From positions 735,422-799,421 of the forward strand of contig NZ_JNKF01000010.1 in NCBI RefSeq assembly GCF_000702825.1: a stretch of DNA of 64,000 nt. The letters run 5' to 3'. The notes under the pieces are model-generated. The model saw nothing but the letters and a program-made list of their open reading frames with translations. It was not told the origin of the DNA and searched no databases. The translations under genes were made by a program, and so were the position numbers. Positions 17,855 to 27,870 of the stretch are shown here, piece by piece. Each line of letters begins with the position of its first letter. Position 1 is the stretch's first letter. Source of the DNA: Prevotella sp. P6B1 (lineage in GTDB: Bacteria > Bacteroidota > Bacteroidia > Bacteroidales > Bacteroidaceae).

Positions 17855-19753
17855 ATGAAATTTCTAAATAAGTATATGATGATAGGTGCTGCTGCCCTGA
17901 CCTTGAGTCTGGGTATGACCTCATGCACCGACTATTTGGACAAAGCCCCCGAATCAGATATCTCGGATACTGATGCCTATAAGGATTTCCATAACTTCCA
18001 GGGCTTTGTAGAGGAATTATACTATTGCCAGCCTGATCCTACCAACGGTTACTGGACCAACTCTTGGAACTGGGGTGAGGATGAGATTATGAACATCAAC
18101 ATCAACTATCACATGTGTTACAAGGTTGACCAGGGTGATTTCTGGGGATGGCAGAGTCAGTTCGATGGATGGCAGTCTGGTTGGATGGATCGTTCAAGCA
18201 ATGAGACAACCAGTGCTAATGGCCCTGACCGTTTCAAGCACTCTATGTGGCCTTTGGCATGGTATGGTATCCGCAAGGCTAACATGGGTATCGAGAATCT
18301 GGATAAGATTACTGCTACCAAGGAAGAGAAGGACCTGATTGCCGGTCAGCTCTACTTCTTCCGTGGTTGGTTCCACTTCATGCTGATGCAGTATTTCGGT
18401 GGTCTGCCTTATATCGATTCTGTACTGCCTGCCGGTGAGAAGCTGACTTTGCCTCGTCTCTCTTATGCCGAGTGCGCAGAGAAGGCTGCTGCCGACTTCC
18501 GTAAGGCTGCTGATATGCTGCCTGTTGACTGGGATAAGACTACTGTAGGACGTGTGACTGCCGGTAAGAACCAGTTGCGTGTAACTAAGATTGCTGCACT
18601 CGGATACTTAGGTAAGGACCTGTTGTGGGCTGCCAGCCCTCTGATGAACGAGGAGTCAACAGGCTCTGCCACTTATAATAAGGATTTTGCCAAGCGTGCT
18701 GCTGAGGCATTCGGTGAGCTGCTGAGCATTGTCGATGGTGGCAATACTCAGTTCGGTCTGATTCCATTCGATGAATACTCTCAGAACTTCGTGACCATGG
18801 ACGGTTCAGGTAAGATGCCTGGACAGACCAAGGATAACTCTATTACCGAAGCTATCTTCCGTGGACCTACCTATGGTTCTGGTTGGGGATGCTCAGCCTG
18901 GGGACAGGCGAAGTGCTATGGTGGTATGGACATCAACGACAGTGGCGTTACCTTCATGCCAACAGCCAACTATGTGAACTACTATGGTATGGCTAACGGT
19001 CTGCCTCTGGATGATAACGATTCTAAGTTTGATAAGACACATCCTTGGAAGGATCGTGACCCACGTTTCTATCACGACATCAAGTATGATGGCTGTCAGA
19101 TGATTGAAAAGGAGGATGATGGCTTTAAGGATTGGCGTTATGCTGATATGCAGACCAACGGTAAGTACCGTGATGAGTTCCGCGGAACCCGTACAGGTTA
19201 CTTCAACTACAAGTTTGTCTCTACCAAGTGTAACAAGGTGGATGATGGTTATGGTTGGTCACCACAGATCCACATGCATATCCCCTGGATGCGTCTGGCT
19301 GATGTTTACCTGATGTATGCTGAGGCTGTTGCCGAGGCTACTGGTAGCGCTACACAGTCTGTTAACTGTCGTCTGTCGGCTGTTGATGCTGTCAACAAGG
19401 TGCGCGAGCGTGCCGGTGTGGCAGGTGTTGCTAATAAGAACATCAACTCACTCGATAACTTTATGAGCGAGGTTCGTCGTGAGCGTGCCGTTGAGCTCTC
19501 ATTCGAGGGACACCGTTTCAATGACTTGCGTCGTTGGCTGCTCTTGGATAAGTATCCTTATAATGTGAAGACTTCTCAGGAATTCCTGCGTGTAGGCGAT
19601 ATGAATCTGGAGGATCCAACTCAGAATACTGTTGCTGGTTGGAGCGAGAAGCAGATCCTGAAGCGTAATTTCTCTAAGAAGCACTACTGGTTGCCACTTA
19701 AGAAGTCGGATACAACTCTTTATCCTGAGTTTGGACAGAATCCAGGATGGTAA
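17855..19753 (+). CDS. xusB: SusD/RagB-like surface glycan-binding lipoprotein (XusB type)
   Basis: Encodes 632 residues. A lipoprotein signal with lipobox MTSC (Cys about 24) is followed by TDYLDKAPESD, the typical SusD start. The TPR-like helical scaffold includes YFFRGWFHFMLMQYFGG (about residues 165-185), and the conserved C-terminal segment RRERAVELSFEGHRFNDLRRW is present. SusD proteins sit on the cell surface as a lid on the SusC barrel and bind the oligosaccharide to be imported. The partner is the preceding xusA. Translation starts 12 bp after xusA. Confidence 0.92.
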   Translation: MKFLNKYMMIGAAALTLSLGMTSCTDYLDKAPESDISDTDAYKDFHNFQGFVEELYYCQPDPTNGYWTNSWNWGEDEIMNININYHMCYKVDQGDFWGWQSQFDGWQSGWMDRSSNETTSANGPDRFKHSMWPLAWYGIRKANMGIENLDKITATKEEKDLIAGQLYFFRGWFHFMLMQYFGGLPYIDSVLPAGEKLTLPRLSYAECAEKAAADFRKAADMLPVDWDKTTVGRVTAGKNQLRVTKIAALGYLGKDLLWAASPLMNEESTGSATYNKDFAKRAAEAFGELLSIVDGGNTQFGLIPFDEYSQNFVTMDGSGKMPGQTKDNSITEAIFRGPTYGSGWGCSAWGQAKCYGGMDINDSGVTFMPTANYVNYYGMANGLPLDDNDSKFDKTHPWKDRDPRFYHDIKYDGCQMIEKEDDGFKDWRYADMQTNGKYRDEFRGTRTGYFNYKFVSTKCNKVDDGYGWSPQIHMHIPWMRLADVYLMYAEAVAEATGSATQSVNCRLSAVDAVNKVRERAGVAGVANKNINSLDNFMSEVRRERAVELSFEGHRFNDLRRWLLLDKYPYNVKTSQEFLRVGDMNLEDPTQNTVAGWSEKQILKRNFSKKHYWLPLKKSDTTLYPEFGQNPGW

Positions 19754-19789
19754 TAATATCAATACTATTATTTATAAGATCATTGATTT

Positions 19790-22591
19790 ATGAAATATAT
19801 ATTTAGAAATATGGCACTTGGTGTGGCTCTGTTGCCTGTGGCAGCAGTGGCACAGACTGAGACGGCTAATACCGACTCTGTGGCAAACCAGGTGAATGTA
19901 GCCTTCCGCACAGTCAACGAGGCTGATCTGATGGGAGGTGTTTCAACGGTCAACATGTTAGAGCATGCCCAAAAGAACTATACTACCTATAGTCTTGATG
20001 GTATGGATGCTCTGGTTGGCGGTTACAACGGACAGCTCTGGAATCAGGGTGAAGCCTTGGTTCTCGTTGATGGTGTTCCCCGTGATGCCAACAACGTACT
20101 GCCCACCGAGATTGAGCAGATCACCTTCCTGAAGGCCGCTTCGGCTGTGGTGCTCTACGGTAGCCGCGCTGCTAAAGGTGTAATCCTGATTACCACCAAG
20201 CATGGTCGTAACGACGGTCTGCAGGTAAACGTTCGTGGTAATGCTTCGCTCTATGTCCCCAAGAGCTACCCCAAGTATCTGGGCTCAGCTGCTTACATGG
20301 ACCTGTATAACGAAGCCTTGCAGAACGATGGTAAGGATCCCGTTTACTCTGAGGATGATATCTATCACTATGCCTCTAATGAGAATCCCTACCGTTATCC
20401 AAACATCAACTTCTTTGATGGCCAGTATGTCAAGAAGACCTATCAGCGCTACGACGGTACCGCCGAGTTCTCTGGTGGTGGTCGTCTGGCACACTTCTAT
20501 GCCAATATCGGTTTGTCGAATGTTGGTAGCCTGATGAACTTCGGTGAGGGTAAGGACAATCATACCACTCGTCTGAATGTGCGTGGTAACATCGACCTGC
20601 GTCTGAATGACTGGATTGACGGTTATGTAAACGCCAATGCAACATTCTATGATGCTCGCAACGATAACAGTAACTTCTGGAGCGAGTCGGCTTCAATGCG
20701 TCCTACCAGCCAGTATCCTTTGGTACCGCTGATTCCTATCTCATATATTGAGGAAGGCGATGCTGAGTCGCTGAAGACTATTCAGAACTCTAACTATATC
20801 ATCGATGGTCAGTATTTCCTGGGTGGTACCCAGTCGCAGCAGACCAACCCCTTCGCTGCAATGTATGTTGCAGGTTACAATAAGTACACCTCTCGTCAGA
20901 TGCAGTTTGATATGGGCATGAACTTTGATTTGAAGAGCATTCTGAAAGGCTTGAAGTTCAAGACAAAGTTCGCTGTTGACTATCACACAGAGTATAATAC
21001 CTCTATCAATAACGACTATGCTACTTACGAGGCTAAGTGGAACAATTATTCTGGTAAGGATATGATCACTTCGCTGACAAAGTATGGAACTGATAAGCGC
21101 ACAGGTACACAGAACCTGAGCGGTAGCCACGACCAGCAGCTCATCATGATGCAGGCTCAGTTGGATTATGACCGTTCGTTCGGTAATCATAACCTCAACA
21201 CCACCCTGTTGGCTCACGGTTATCAGATCAGTAAGGATGGTGAGTATCACCGTACCAGCAATGCCAACCTCGGCTTGCAGATTGCTTATAACTATGCTCA
21301 CACCTATTATGCTGACCTGTCGATGGCTGCTATTCATTCTGCTAAGTTGGCAGAAGGTCATCGTGAGGCTATCTCTCCAGTACTCTCACTGGGCTGGCGC
21401 TTGAAGAATGAGAGCTTCCTCCGTGATGTGAAGGCCGTTGATGACTTGAAGCTGACAGCTTCGTATGGTATCATCAATCAGGACCTCGACATCGAGAAGT
21501 TCTATATGTACGACTATAACTTCACAGCTTCTGGAACATGGTGGGGATGGAATGAGTCAGCAAACTCTATGCAGACCAGCGATTCTCAGAAGGGTGCTAA
21601 CTACGACCTTGGTTTCATCAAGCGTAAGGAGTTCCGTGCAGGTCTGACCGGTTCTCTGTGGCAGGGTGCCTTGAAGTTCGATGCCAACTTCTTCACCGTA
21701 GAGACAAATGGTCTGCTGACAACAGCTTCAACAGTTTACCCAAGCTATTTCCAGACTTACTGGCCTGTTTCTACCTTCTTGGCTAACACCAACTACAACA
21801 ATCAGCGTCGTACTGGTGTTGACCTGACCTTGAACGTACATCAGAAGTTCGGTGAGCTGGATACTAACCTCGGTGTATCGGCTATGTACTATACTTCGAA
21901 GAACACCAAGTGGGACGAGAACGTAGAGTACGACTGGCTGAAGGCTGAGGGACAGAGCATCGAGGCTATGCGTGGTTACGAGTGCCTTGGCTTCTTCAAG
22001 GATGCTGACGATGTAGCCAACTCTGCTAAGATCAATAACAACACCAAGCCTGGCGACCTGAAGTATAAGGACCAGAATGGTGACGGTATCATCGACTCTA
22101 AGGACCAGGTGGTTATCGGTAAGTGGACTGCTCCCTTCCAGATGGGTGTACACTTCACCGCTAAGTATAAGAACTTCACCCTCTTTGCTCAGGGAACAGG
22201 TGTTTTCGGTGGCAATGGTCTGAAGAATAATAAATATATGTGGGTATATGGTGACGGTAAGTACTCTGAGGTTGTCCTGAACCGTTGGACTCCTGAGACA
22301 GCATCTACTGCTACTTATCCTCGTCTGACCACAGAAGGTGGTGACTTGAACTTCGTTGCTTCTGATTTCTGGAAGTACTCTACTTCTGCATTCCGTCTGA
22401 ACAAGGTGCAGCTGACTTACGATCTGCCTCAGTCACTGTTCTCTGGCAATTCTTTCCTGAAGGGTGCTTCTGTATATGTAAGCGGTAGCAACCTGCTGAC
22501 CATTGCCAAGGAGCGCAAGTACATGGAACTGAGTGTAGGTTCTGCTCCTCAGACACGCATGTATAATCTTGGTGTGAAGGTTAATCTCTAA
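19790..22591 (+). CDS. xusC: Second SusC-like TonB-dependent transporter (XusC type), lacking the N-terminal regulatory-like domain
   Basis: Encodes 933 residues, about 110 fewer than xusA. After the signal peptide (ending AVAQ) the protein runs almost directly into the plug (LVDGVPRDANN, YGSRAAKGVILITTK); the CarboxypepD_reg-like domain of xusA is missing and no clear TonB-box sequence is seen. The barrel and its C-terminal strand (MYNLGVKVNL) are intact. Tandem SusC/D pairs are typical of complex-xylan loci, where they may import ligands of different size or decoration. Next gene starts within 7-16 bp. Confidence 0.9.
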   Translation: MKYIFRNMALGVALLPVAAVAQTETANTDSVANQVNVAFRTVNEADLMGGVSTVNMLEHAQKNYTTYSLDGMDALVGGYNGQLWNQGEALVLVDGVPRDANNVLPTEIEQITFLKAASAVVLYGSRAAKGVILITTKHGRNDGLQVNVRGNASLYVPKSYPKYLGSAAYMDLYNEALQNDGKDPVYSEDDIYHYASNENPYRYPNINFFDGQYVKKTYQRYDGTAEFSGGGRLAHFYANIGLSNVGSLMNFGEGKDNHTTRLNVRGNIDLRLNDWIDGYVNANATFYDARNDNSNFWSESASMRPTSQYPLVPLIPISYIEEGDAESLKTIQNSNYIIDGQYFLGGTQSQQTNPFAAMYVAGYNKYTSRQMQFDMGMNFDLKSILKGLKFKTKFAVDYHTEYNTSINNDYATYEAKWNNYSGKDMITSLTKYGTDKRTGTQNLSGSHDQQLIMMQAQLDYDRSFGNHNLNTTLLAHGYQISKDGEYHRTSNANLGLQIAYNYAHTYYADLSMAAIHSAKLAEGHREAISPVLSLGWRLKNESFLRDVKAVDDLKLTASYGIINQDLDIEKFYMYDYNFTASGTWWGWNESANSMQTSDSQKGANYDLGFIKRKEFRAGLTGSLWQGALKFDANFFTVETNGLLTTASTVYPSYFQTYWPVSTFLANTNYNNQRRTGVDLTLNVHQKFGELDTNLGVSAMYYTSKNTKWDENVEYDWLKAEGQSIEAMRGYECLGFFKDADDVANSAKINNNTKPGDLKYKDQNGDGIIDSKDQVVIGKWTAPFQMGVHFTAKYKNFTLFAQGTGVFGGNGLKNNKYMWVYGDGKYSEVVLNRWTPETASTATYPRLTTEGGDLNFVASDFWKYSTSAFRLNKVQLTYDLPQSLFSGNSFLKGASVYVSGSNLLTIAKERKYMELSVGSAPQTRMYNLGVKVNL

Positions 22592-22606
22592 AAGATAATG
22601 TTGAAT

Positions 22607-24376
22607 ATGAAAAAGATTTTTAATATATTGACTCTGGCCGCTGTATCGGTTGCTTTCACATCATGTGACGACTTGTTCGAGCCTGCTATTGAGAATAACC
22701 TCGGTCTGGAGTATATGTATAACAACCCTCAGTACGCTGAAGGTGTATTGGGTAATGCTTATACCCGTATCCCCTGCGCTGACTTCCCATTCAGCGAGGT
22801 GGCTACCGACGATGCTGTGAGCAATGACGCAGATAACAGCTGGCGTAAGATTGCTTCAGGTACCTGGACATCGGATAACAACCCCTCAGAGCGTTGGCGC
22901 AACTGCCGCTCTGCCATCATGTATATCAATCTGTTCCTGGCTAATGCCGACAAGGTAGACTGGGCTAAGGATGAGATGGCTTCTCGTATGTTTAACGACC
23001 GTGAGAAGGGTGAGGCCTATGGTATGCGTGCCATGTATATGTACTATCTTCTGCAGGCCCATGGTGGTCTGACTACCGACGGTCAGTTGCTGGGTGTGCC
23101 CATCGTGACTGAGCCTGAGGATGCAAGCAGCGAATTCAATGTGCCACGTAATACATTCGCTGAGTGTATGAAGGCTATCTATGATGACTGCGACCGTGCG
23201 CTGGCACTGTTGCCTACCAACTATCAGGATATTACAAATGCCAGTCAGATTCCTGCTAAGTATCAGGGTGCCAATGTTGGTCAGTACAACCGTGTATTCG
23301 GTTCTCACTTCCAGCTCCGTATGTCGGGTGCTATTGTTGAGGCCTTCCGTTCAAAGGCTGCGCTCTTGGCTGCCAGCCCTGCATTCGAGAAGTCGGGTGC
23401 TACGATGGCTGAGGCTGCCGACTATGCCGCTGTTGTACTGGACCGTATCGGCGGTGTTGCAGGTATGGACCCCAAGGGTTGGACCTGGTACTGCAATGCT
23501 GAGATTGACGCGCTTGCTGATGGTGAGCTGCCAAAGGAGGTGCTCTGGCGTGGTGAGGTAGAGAAGAGCGGTAGCAACGACCGCGAGGCTGATATGTTCC
23601 CCCCATCACTCTATGGTAAGGGCCGTATCAATCCTACCCAGAATTTCGTAGATGCTTTCCCCATGGCTAATGGTTATCCTATCGACAACGCTAACAGCGA
23701 GTATAACGCTGCTGATCCTTATGCAGGTCGTGATCCTCGTCTGGCTGCCTATGTGGTTTATGATGGAAATGTGGCAGGTCATAATAAAACAACCATCAAC
23801 ACCACAGTGGATGATGCTACTAACCGTGACGGTCTGAACAACGTGGTTGGTTCTTCTACCCGTACAGGTTACTACATGCGTAAACTGTTGCGTCAGGATA
23901 TCAATCTCGATCCTTCATCAAAGACCACACAGAAGCACTACAATGCTCGTATCCGCTTCACAGAGATCTTCCTGAACTATGCTGAGGCTGCTAATGAGGC
24001 TTGGGGCCCCACTGGTAAGGGTAGTCACAACTATAGCGCTTATGATATCATCAAGGCCCTGCACGATCGTGCCGGTGTAGGTAACGACTATCTGGAAAGC
24101 ATCAAGAACGATAAGGATAAAATGCGCGAGCTGATCCGTAACGAGCGCCGTATTGAGCTGAGTTTCGAGGGCTTCCGTTTCTGGGATCTCCGTCGTTGGA
24201 AGGCTAACCTGACAGAGCCTGCCAAGGGTATTAGCATCAAGACTGTTGGTGGTAAGAAAACTTACACCGCTATTGAGGTTGATCAGCGTAACTATAAGGA
24301 TTATATGATCTATGGTCCTGTGCCTTACTCTGAGATGCTGAAGTTCAACAGCCTGCAGCAGAACCAGGGATGGTAA
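22607..24376 (+). CDS. xusD: Second SusD/RagB-like lipoprotein (XusD type)
   Basis: Encodes 589 residues from the ATG at 22607. An alternative ATG at 22598 adds MLN only; MKKIF gives the better lipoprotein signal. Lipobox FTSC is followed by acidic residues (DD), compatible with the Bacteroidota surface-export signal. The SusD scaffold (AMYMYYLLQAHGG) and the C-terminal RNERRIELSFEGFRFWDLRRW block are present. It pairs with xusC to bind xylan fragments at the surface. It ends with NQGW, like XusB (NPGW), as is common in SusD proteins. Confidence 0.9.
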   Translation: MKKIFNILTLAAVSVAFTSCDDLFEPAIENNLGLEYMYNNPQYAEGVLGNAYTRIPCADFPFSEVATDDAVSNDADNSWRKIASGTWTSDNNPSERWRNCRSAIMYINLFLANADKVDWAKDEMASRMFNDREKGEAYGMRAMYMYYLLQAHGGLTTDGQLLGVPIVTEPEDASSEFNVPRNTFAECMKAIYDDCDRALALLPTNYQDITNASQIPAKYQGANVGQYNRVFGSHFQLRMSGAIVEAFRSKAALLAASPAFEKSGATMAEAADYAAVVLDRIGGVAGMDPKGWTWYCNAEIDALADGELPKEVLWRGEVEKSGSNDREADMFPPSLYGKGRINPTQNFVDAFPMANGYPIDNANSEYNAADPYAGRDPRLAAYVVYDGNVAGHNKTTINTTVDDATNRDGLNNVVGSSTRTGYYMRKLLRQDINLDPSSKTTQKHYNARIRFTEIFLNYAEAANEAWGPTGKGSHNYSAYDIIKALHDRAGVGNDYLESIKNDKDKMRELIRNERRIELSFEGFRFWDLRRWKANLTEPAKGISIKTVGGKKTYTAIEVDQRNYKDYMIYGPVPYSEMLKFNSLQQNQGW

Positions 24377-24413
24377 TAATAAAACAATGTAAAACTAAAA
24401 AGAAAAAGTAAAA

Positions 24414-25469
24414 ATGAAACGAATATATGCATTCATTTGTGGGATCTGCGCGCTGAGTGCTTTCACATCATGCGAAAACAAGGAGGTAGAGTTTGATGAC
24501 TTTGAGTATCAGACAGTCTACTTTGCCAAGCAGAGTCCTATCAGAACGATTGTGTTGGGTGACAATGTCTATTCAACAGAACTCGACAATCAGCACCAGT
24601 TCGAAATCTATGCTACCGTAGGTGGTGTGTGGAAGAACCGTCAGGATCGTGCCATTCAGGTGGCTGTCGACAACTCTCTGGTAGAAGGTAAGACTTTCGA
24701 GGATGGAACACCTATTCAGGCTCTGCCCGAGGATTATTATCAGCTGCTGAGCAATACGCTGACTATTCCTGCTGGAAAAGTTCAGGGTGCTGTCAAGGTA
24801 CAGCTGACTGACAAGTTCTTTGCTGATGCTAAGGCTACAAGTCTGAATTATGTACTGCCTCTGCGCATAGTCAGCGCCAAGGACTCTGTACTCGAGGACA
24901 AGGACTATATTCTGTATGGTTTGAAGTTTATCAATAAGTACACAGGCGCATGGATCAGCCACGGTACTGATGAGATCGATCTGAACGGTGCGAAGTCAAC
25001 CGAAAAGCGTGAGGCTGAGTACCTGGAGCAGAACGAGATCCGTTACCTTACCACAGAGGGCCTGTTTGTATGTAACTATACAGTTTCCACAAACGTGGAA
25101 GTTCTCAGACCAAAGGAGGTGGAAGAGAATGGCGTAAAGAAGATTGTATACGAAAAGACCATCGAGACATTGCCCTGCGTTTTGAAGTTGACTTTTGATG
25201 ATGCAGACAACTGCGTTGCTGAGGTTATTTCTGACAAGTGTTCAGGCGCTGGCTCTGGAAAGTGGACTTGGAAGAGTGCCAAGAATGCTTGGGGAGGCAA
25301 GGATCGCGATGAGATCGCTCTGAACTATACTATAGACTATGAGTACATGGACTACGTGAACGAAAACGGTGAATGGAAAACAGTACAGCGTCATAAGATT
25401 GTGAAGAGTGCTGATACGCTGGTGATGCGTGATCGTCAGACCAAACTCGAAACTTTCGTAGTAAAATAA
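24414..25469 (+). CDS. xusE: Surface glycan-binding lipoprotein, DUF1735/DUF5627-like (XusE type)
   Basis: Encodes 351 residues. Lipobox FTSC is followed by ENKEVEFDD, an acidic stretch suited to surface display. The N-terminal half resembles the DUF1735 (BT_3987-like) immunoglobulin-like domain; the C-terminal half resembles DUF5627-type modules (GSGKWTWKS, WGGKDRDEIALNYT). No enzyme motif is seen. In Prevotella xus and Bacteroides xylan loci, the gene in this place encodes a surface xylan-binding protein that feeds the SusC/D pair. It lies between xusD (37-bp gap) and xyn10C (20-bp gap). The binding function is inferred from position and fold, not from visible binding residues. Confidence 0.75.
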   Translation: MKRIYAFICGICALSAFTSCENKEVEFDDFEYQTVYFAKQSPIRTIVLGDNVYSTELDNQHQFEIYATVGGVWKNRQDRAIQVAVDNSLVEGKTFEDGTPIQALPEDYYQLLSNTLTIPAGKVQGAVKVQLTDKFFADAKATSLNYVLPLRIVSAKDSVLEDKDYILYGLKFINKYTGAWISHGTDEIDLNGAKSTEKREAEYLEQNEIRYLTTEGLFVCNYTVSTNVEVLRPKEVEENGVKKIVYEKTIETLPCVLKLTFDDADNCVAEVISDKCSGAGSGKWTWKSAKNAWGGKDRDEIALNYTIDYEYMDYVNENGEWKTVQRHKIVKSADTLVMRDRQTKLETFVVK

Positions 25470-25489
25470 AAAAATAATTCCGAAAGATT

Positions 25490-27733
25490 ATGAAACGTAA
25501 TATTTCAAATATCATATGTGGTGTTGTAGCCGTCTGCGGTCTCGCTTCATGTGCAGATACAGACATCATCAACATCTTCAAGGATAAGACTAAGAATCTG
25601 AAGGACTATGAGTACCTGAATGATTACGATGCACTTAAAACATATGCTAACCCTAAGGCCTCTCCCAATTTCAAGTTGGGAGTAGCCTTGGAGGCTGGCG
25701 ACTATAATGCCAACGGTCTTGTTACCCGTCTGGCTAATGCCAACTTCATGGAGTTGACAGCCGGAAATGCCATGAAGATGGCTTCTTGCGTTGATGGTTC
25801 TAATGGTAGTATGAATTTTGAGACTGTACAGTCTTTCTTGGCTAATGCAGAGAATAATGGTATGTCTGTTTATGGACATACATTGGCTTGGCATGCCCAA
25901 CAGCCCAAGAAATGGTTGGAGAGTCTGATGGCGGATAAGGATCTTCCTGTAGACCCCAATGCCTCAAATAATTTCTTGAAGATAAGCACTCCATCAGCAA
26001 CGAATGTATCTTATGGCTGGCAGATTTATTATGTACTTCCTACTCCATTGGTAAAGGGAAAGACTTACCATCTGAAGATGCGTGCAAAGGCAAAGAATCC
26101 TTTTAAGATGGGTTTTTGGCCATATAAGGACGGAGGAGCAACTATGTATCTTGCAGACCCTGAGGTTCCTAATGAATGGGGAGATTTGTCATGGGACTTT
26201 ACTGCATCTGATGATCTTGAGCAACTTCAGTGGGCAATAGGTTTCCTTGAGGGAGAACTCTGTTTTGACGACATCAAACTGGTGGAAGATGGTTCGGATA
26301 TTAACCTCGTGGAAAATGGAAACTTCAATGCTGAGTCGACCAAAGGCTGGCGTAAGAATAGTTGGCATGGTGATTTAAATTATGACATTGATCATGAAGG
26401 TGCAGGTCCTCAGCAGTTCCAAGTTGAGGTTAAACGCAGATGTATTGAGGTTAAAACTGGTGCCAAGCAAAAGGAAACTTGGGATAATCAGTTCTGGATT
26501 ATGACTAATCATACTTTTGCAGAAGGAGAGTCATGGGAGATATCATTTGATTGTCGTGCAAACAAGCGTGCAAAGGCATCTACTCAGGTTCATCAAGGTG
26601 CAGGCGCTTATAAGCACTGGCAGGGTATTGGTGATGTGAATTTTACACTAAAGTGGGAAACTTTCACTGCTAATGGAACTTTTGACAAAGATCAGGCTGG
26701 TGGTCGTTCTATCGCTTTTAATCTTAGTGAACTTGCTGATGCAACAGAGTATTATTTTGATAATATCAGTTTCAAAGTAAACGGTCATGAGCTTATTACA
26801 AATGGAGATTGTGAGGGCGCTGATGCTTCTTGTTTCATAGCAAAGGTTAATCAAGGTGCTGATGCAGGTAAGTTTCTGGCAGCCACAATTGTAGACAAGT
26901 ATAAGGAAACTCGCGAGGGAAATTCTATTCCTTTGACAGATGAAGAAAAGAAGGATACACTGATTTTTGCCATGGATAAGTGGATCGAAGGTATGATGAC
27001 TGCTTGTGAGGGTAAAGTGAAGACTTGGGATGTTGTAAATGAGGCTTTGGCTGATGGTTTCCCCGATGCAGAGGGTATTTATGCTTTGAAGCATGCTGAT
27101 CAGTTCAAACCTGCAGAATTGGCTGATAAATTCTTCTGGCAGGATTACATGGGCGATCTCGACTATGTTCGTACAGCCGTTAAGCTGGCTCGTAAATATG
27201 GTCCAGAGGACGTGAAACTCTTCATCAACGATTACAACCTTGAGGCCGTTTGGGATCAGAACAACAAGGCTAAGAGCCTGGTGGCTTGGATTAAGCGTTG
27301 GGAGGCTGACGGCGAGACCAAGATTGATGGTATCGGTAGTCAGATGCACGTAACCTGCAGCATGAATGCCGACAAGCAGAAGGCTAATGAAGAGGCTGTT
27401 GTTAACATGCTGAACATTCTGGCCGATAGCAAGAAGCTGGTTAAGATCTCTGAGCTCGATATGGGCTGTGAGGATGAGGCCGGCGACGCTATTAAGACCG
27501 AGAACATGACCGAGGAGCAGCACAAGGCTATGGCTGCTTACTACAAGTTCATCATCGAAAAGTACTTTGAGATTATTCCTGCCGACCAGCAGTATGGTAT
27601 CTGCCAGTGGTGCATCACCGACGCTCCTGCCAATTCAGGATGGCGTAAGGGTGAGCCTGTAGGTCTTTGGGATCTCGACTATAGCCGTAAGCATACCTAT
27701 GGCGGATTCGCCGATGGTTTGCAGGGCAAATGA
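25490..27733 (+). CDS. xyn10C: GH10 endo-1,4-beta-xylanase split by two inserted CBMs (Xyn10C type)
   Basis: Encodes 747 residues; lipobox LASC makes it a surface lipoprotein. The GH10 barrel starts at about residue 60 (FKLGVALEAG, then HTLAWHAQQP at about 130), is interrupted by two CBM4_9/CBM22-like sandwiches (about 160-270 and 275-440, each ending in a strand of FDDIKL or FDNISF type), then resumes. Catalytic acid/base is in WDVVNEAL (E518) and nucleophile in ISELDMG (E655). GH10 enzymes with this inserted-CBM build are found in xylan loci of gut Bacteroidota, where they cut xylan at the cell surface for import. DNA coding for the insert (about 25970-26970) is richer in AT and uses rarer codons than both flanks. 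Last gene of the xus operon. Confidence 0.93.
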   Translation: MKRNISNIICGVVAVCGLASCADTDIINIFKDKTKNLKDYEYLNDYDALKTYANPKASPNFKLGVALEAGDYNANGLVTRLANANFMELTAGNAMKMASCVDGSNGSMNFETVQSFLANAENNGMSVYGHTLAWHAQQPKKWLESLMADKDLPVDPNASNNFLKISTPSATNVSYGWQIYYVLPTPLVKGKTYHLKMRAKAKNPFKMGFWPYKDGGATMYLADPEVPNEWGDLSWDFTASDDLEQLQWAIGFLEGELCFDDIKLVEDGSDINLVENGNFNAESTKGWRKNSWHGDLNYDIDHEGAGPQQFQVEVKRRCIEVKTGAKQKETWDNQFWIMTNHTFAEGESWEISFDCRANKRAKASTQVHQGAGAYKHWQGIGDVNFTLKWETFTANGTFDKDQAGGRSIAFNLSELADATEYYFDNISFKVNGHELITNGDCEGADASCFIAKVNQGADAGKFLAATIVDKYKETREGNSIPLTDEEKKDTLIFAMDKWIEGMMTACEGKVKTWDVVNEALADGFPDAEGIYALKHADQFKPAELADKFFWQDYMGDLDYVRTAVKLARKYGPEDVKLFINDYNLEAVWDQNNKAKSLVAWIKRWEADGETKIDGIGSQMHVTCSMNADKQKANEEAVVNMLNILADSKKLVKISELDMGCEDEAGDAIKTENMTEEQHKAMAAYYKFIIEKYFEIIPADQQYGICQWCITDAPANSGWRKGEPVGLWDLDYSRKHTYGGFADGLQGK

Positions 27734-27783
27734 TATTGTTTGTCTATGAACAGACAATTTTAGAACTTTACATTGTTTTGGGG

Positions 27784-27813
27784 GCCTGGGCTTGTGAAAG
27801 TCCAGGCTTTTTT
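27784..27813 (+). terminator. Rho-independent terminator of the xus operon
   Basis: A 10-bp stem (GCCTGGGCTT / AAGTCCAGGC) closed by a GTGA tetraloop is followed by T6, about 50 bp after the GH10 stop. A smaller hairpin, TTGTCT/AGACAA, precedes it. Confidence 0.9.
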
Positions 27814-27845
27814 CTTGGTGGATTCAATAAAAATGTGTAATTTTG
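27814..27845 (+). promoter_or_regulatory. Promoter of the DUF6057/haem-lipoprotein operon
   Basis: CTTG (27814-27817) and TAATTTTG (27838-27845) are 20 bp apart, directly after the xus terminator and 25 bp before the next ATG. The four downstream genes therefore form a separate transcription unit. Confidence 0.6.
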
Positions 27846-27870
27846 CAGGGTTTTTGGAAAGATTGGTTTT

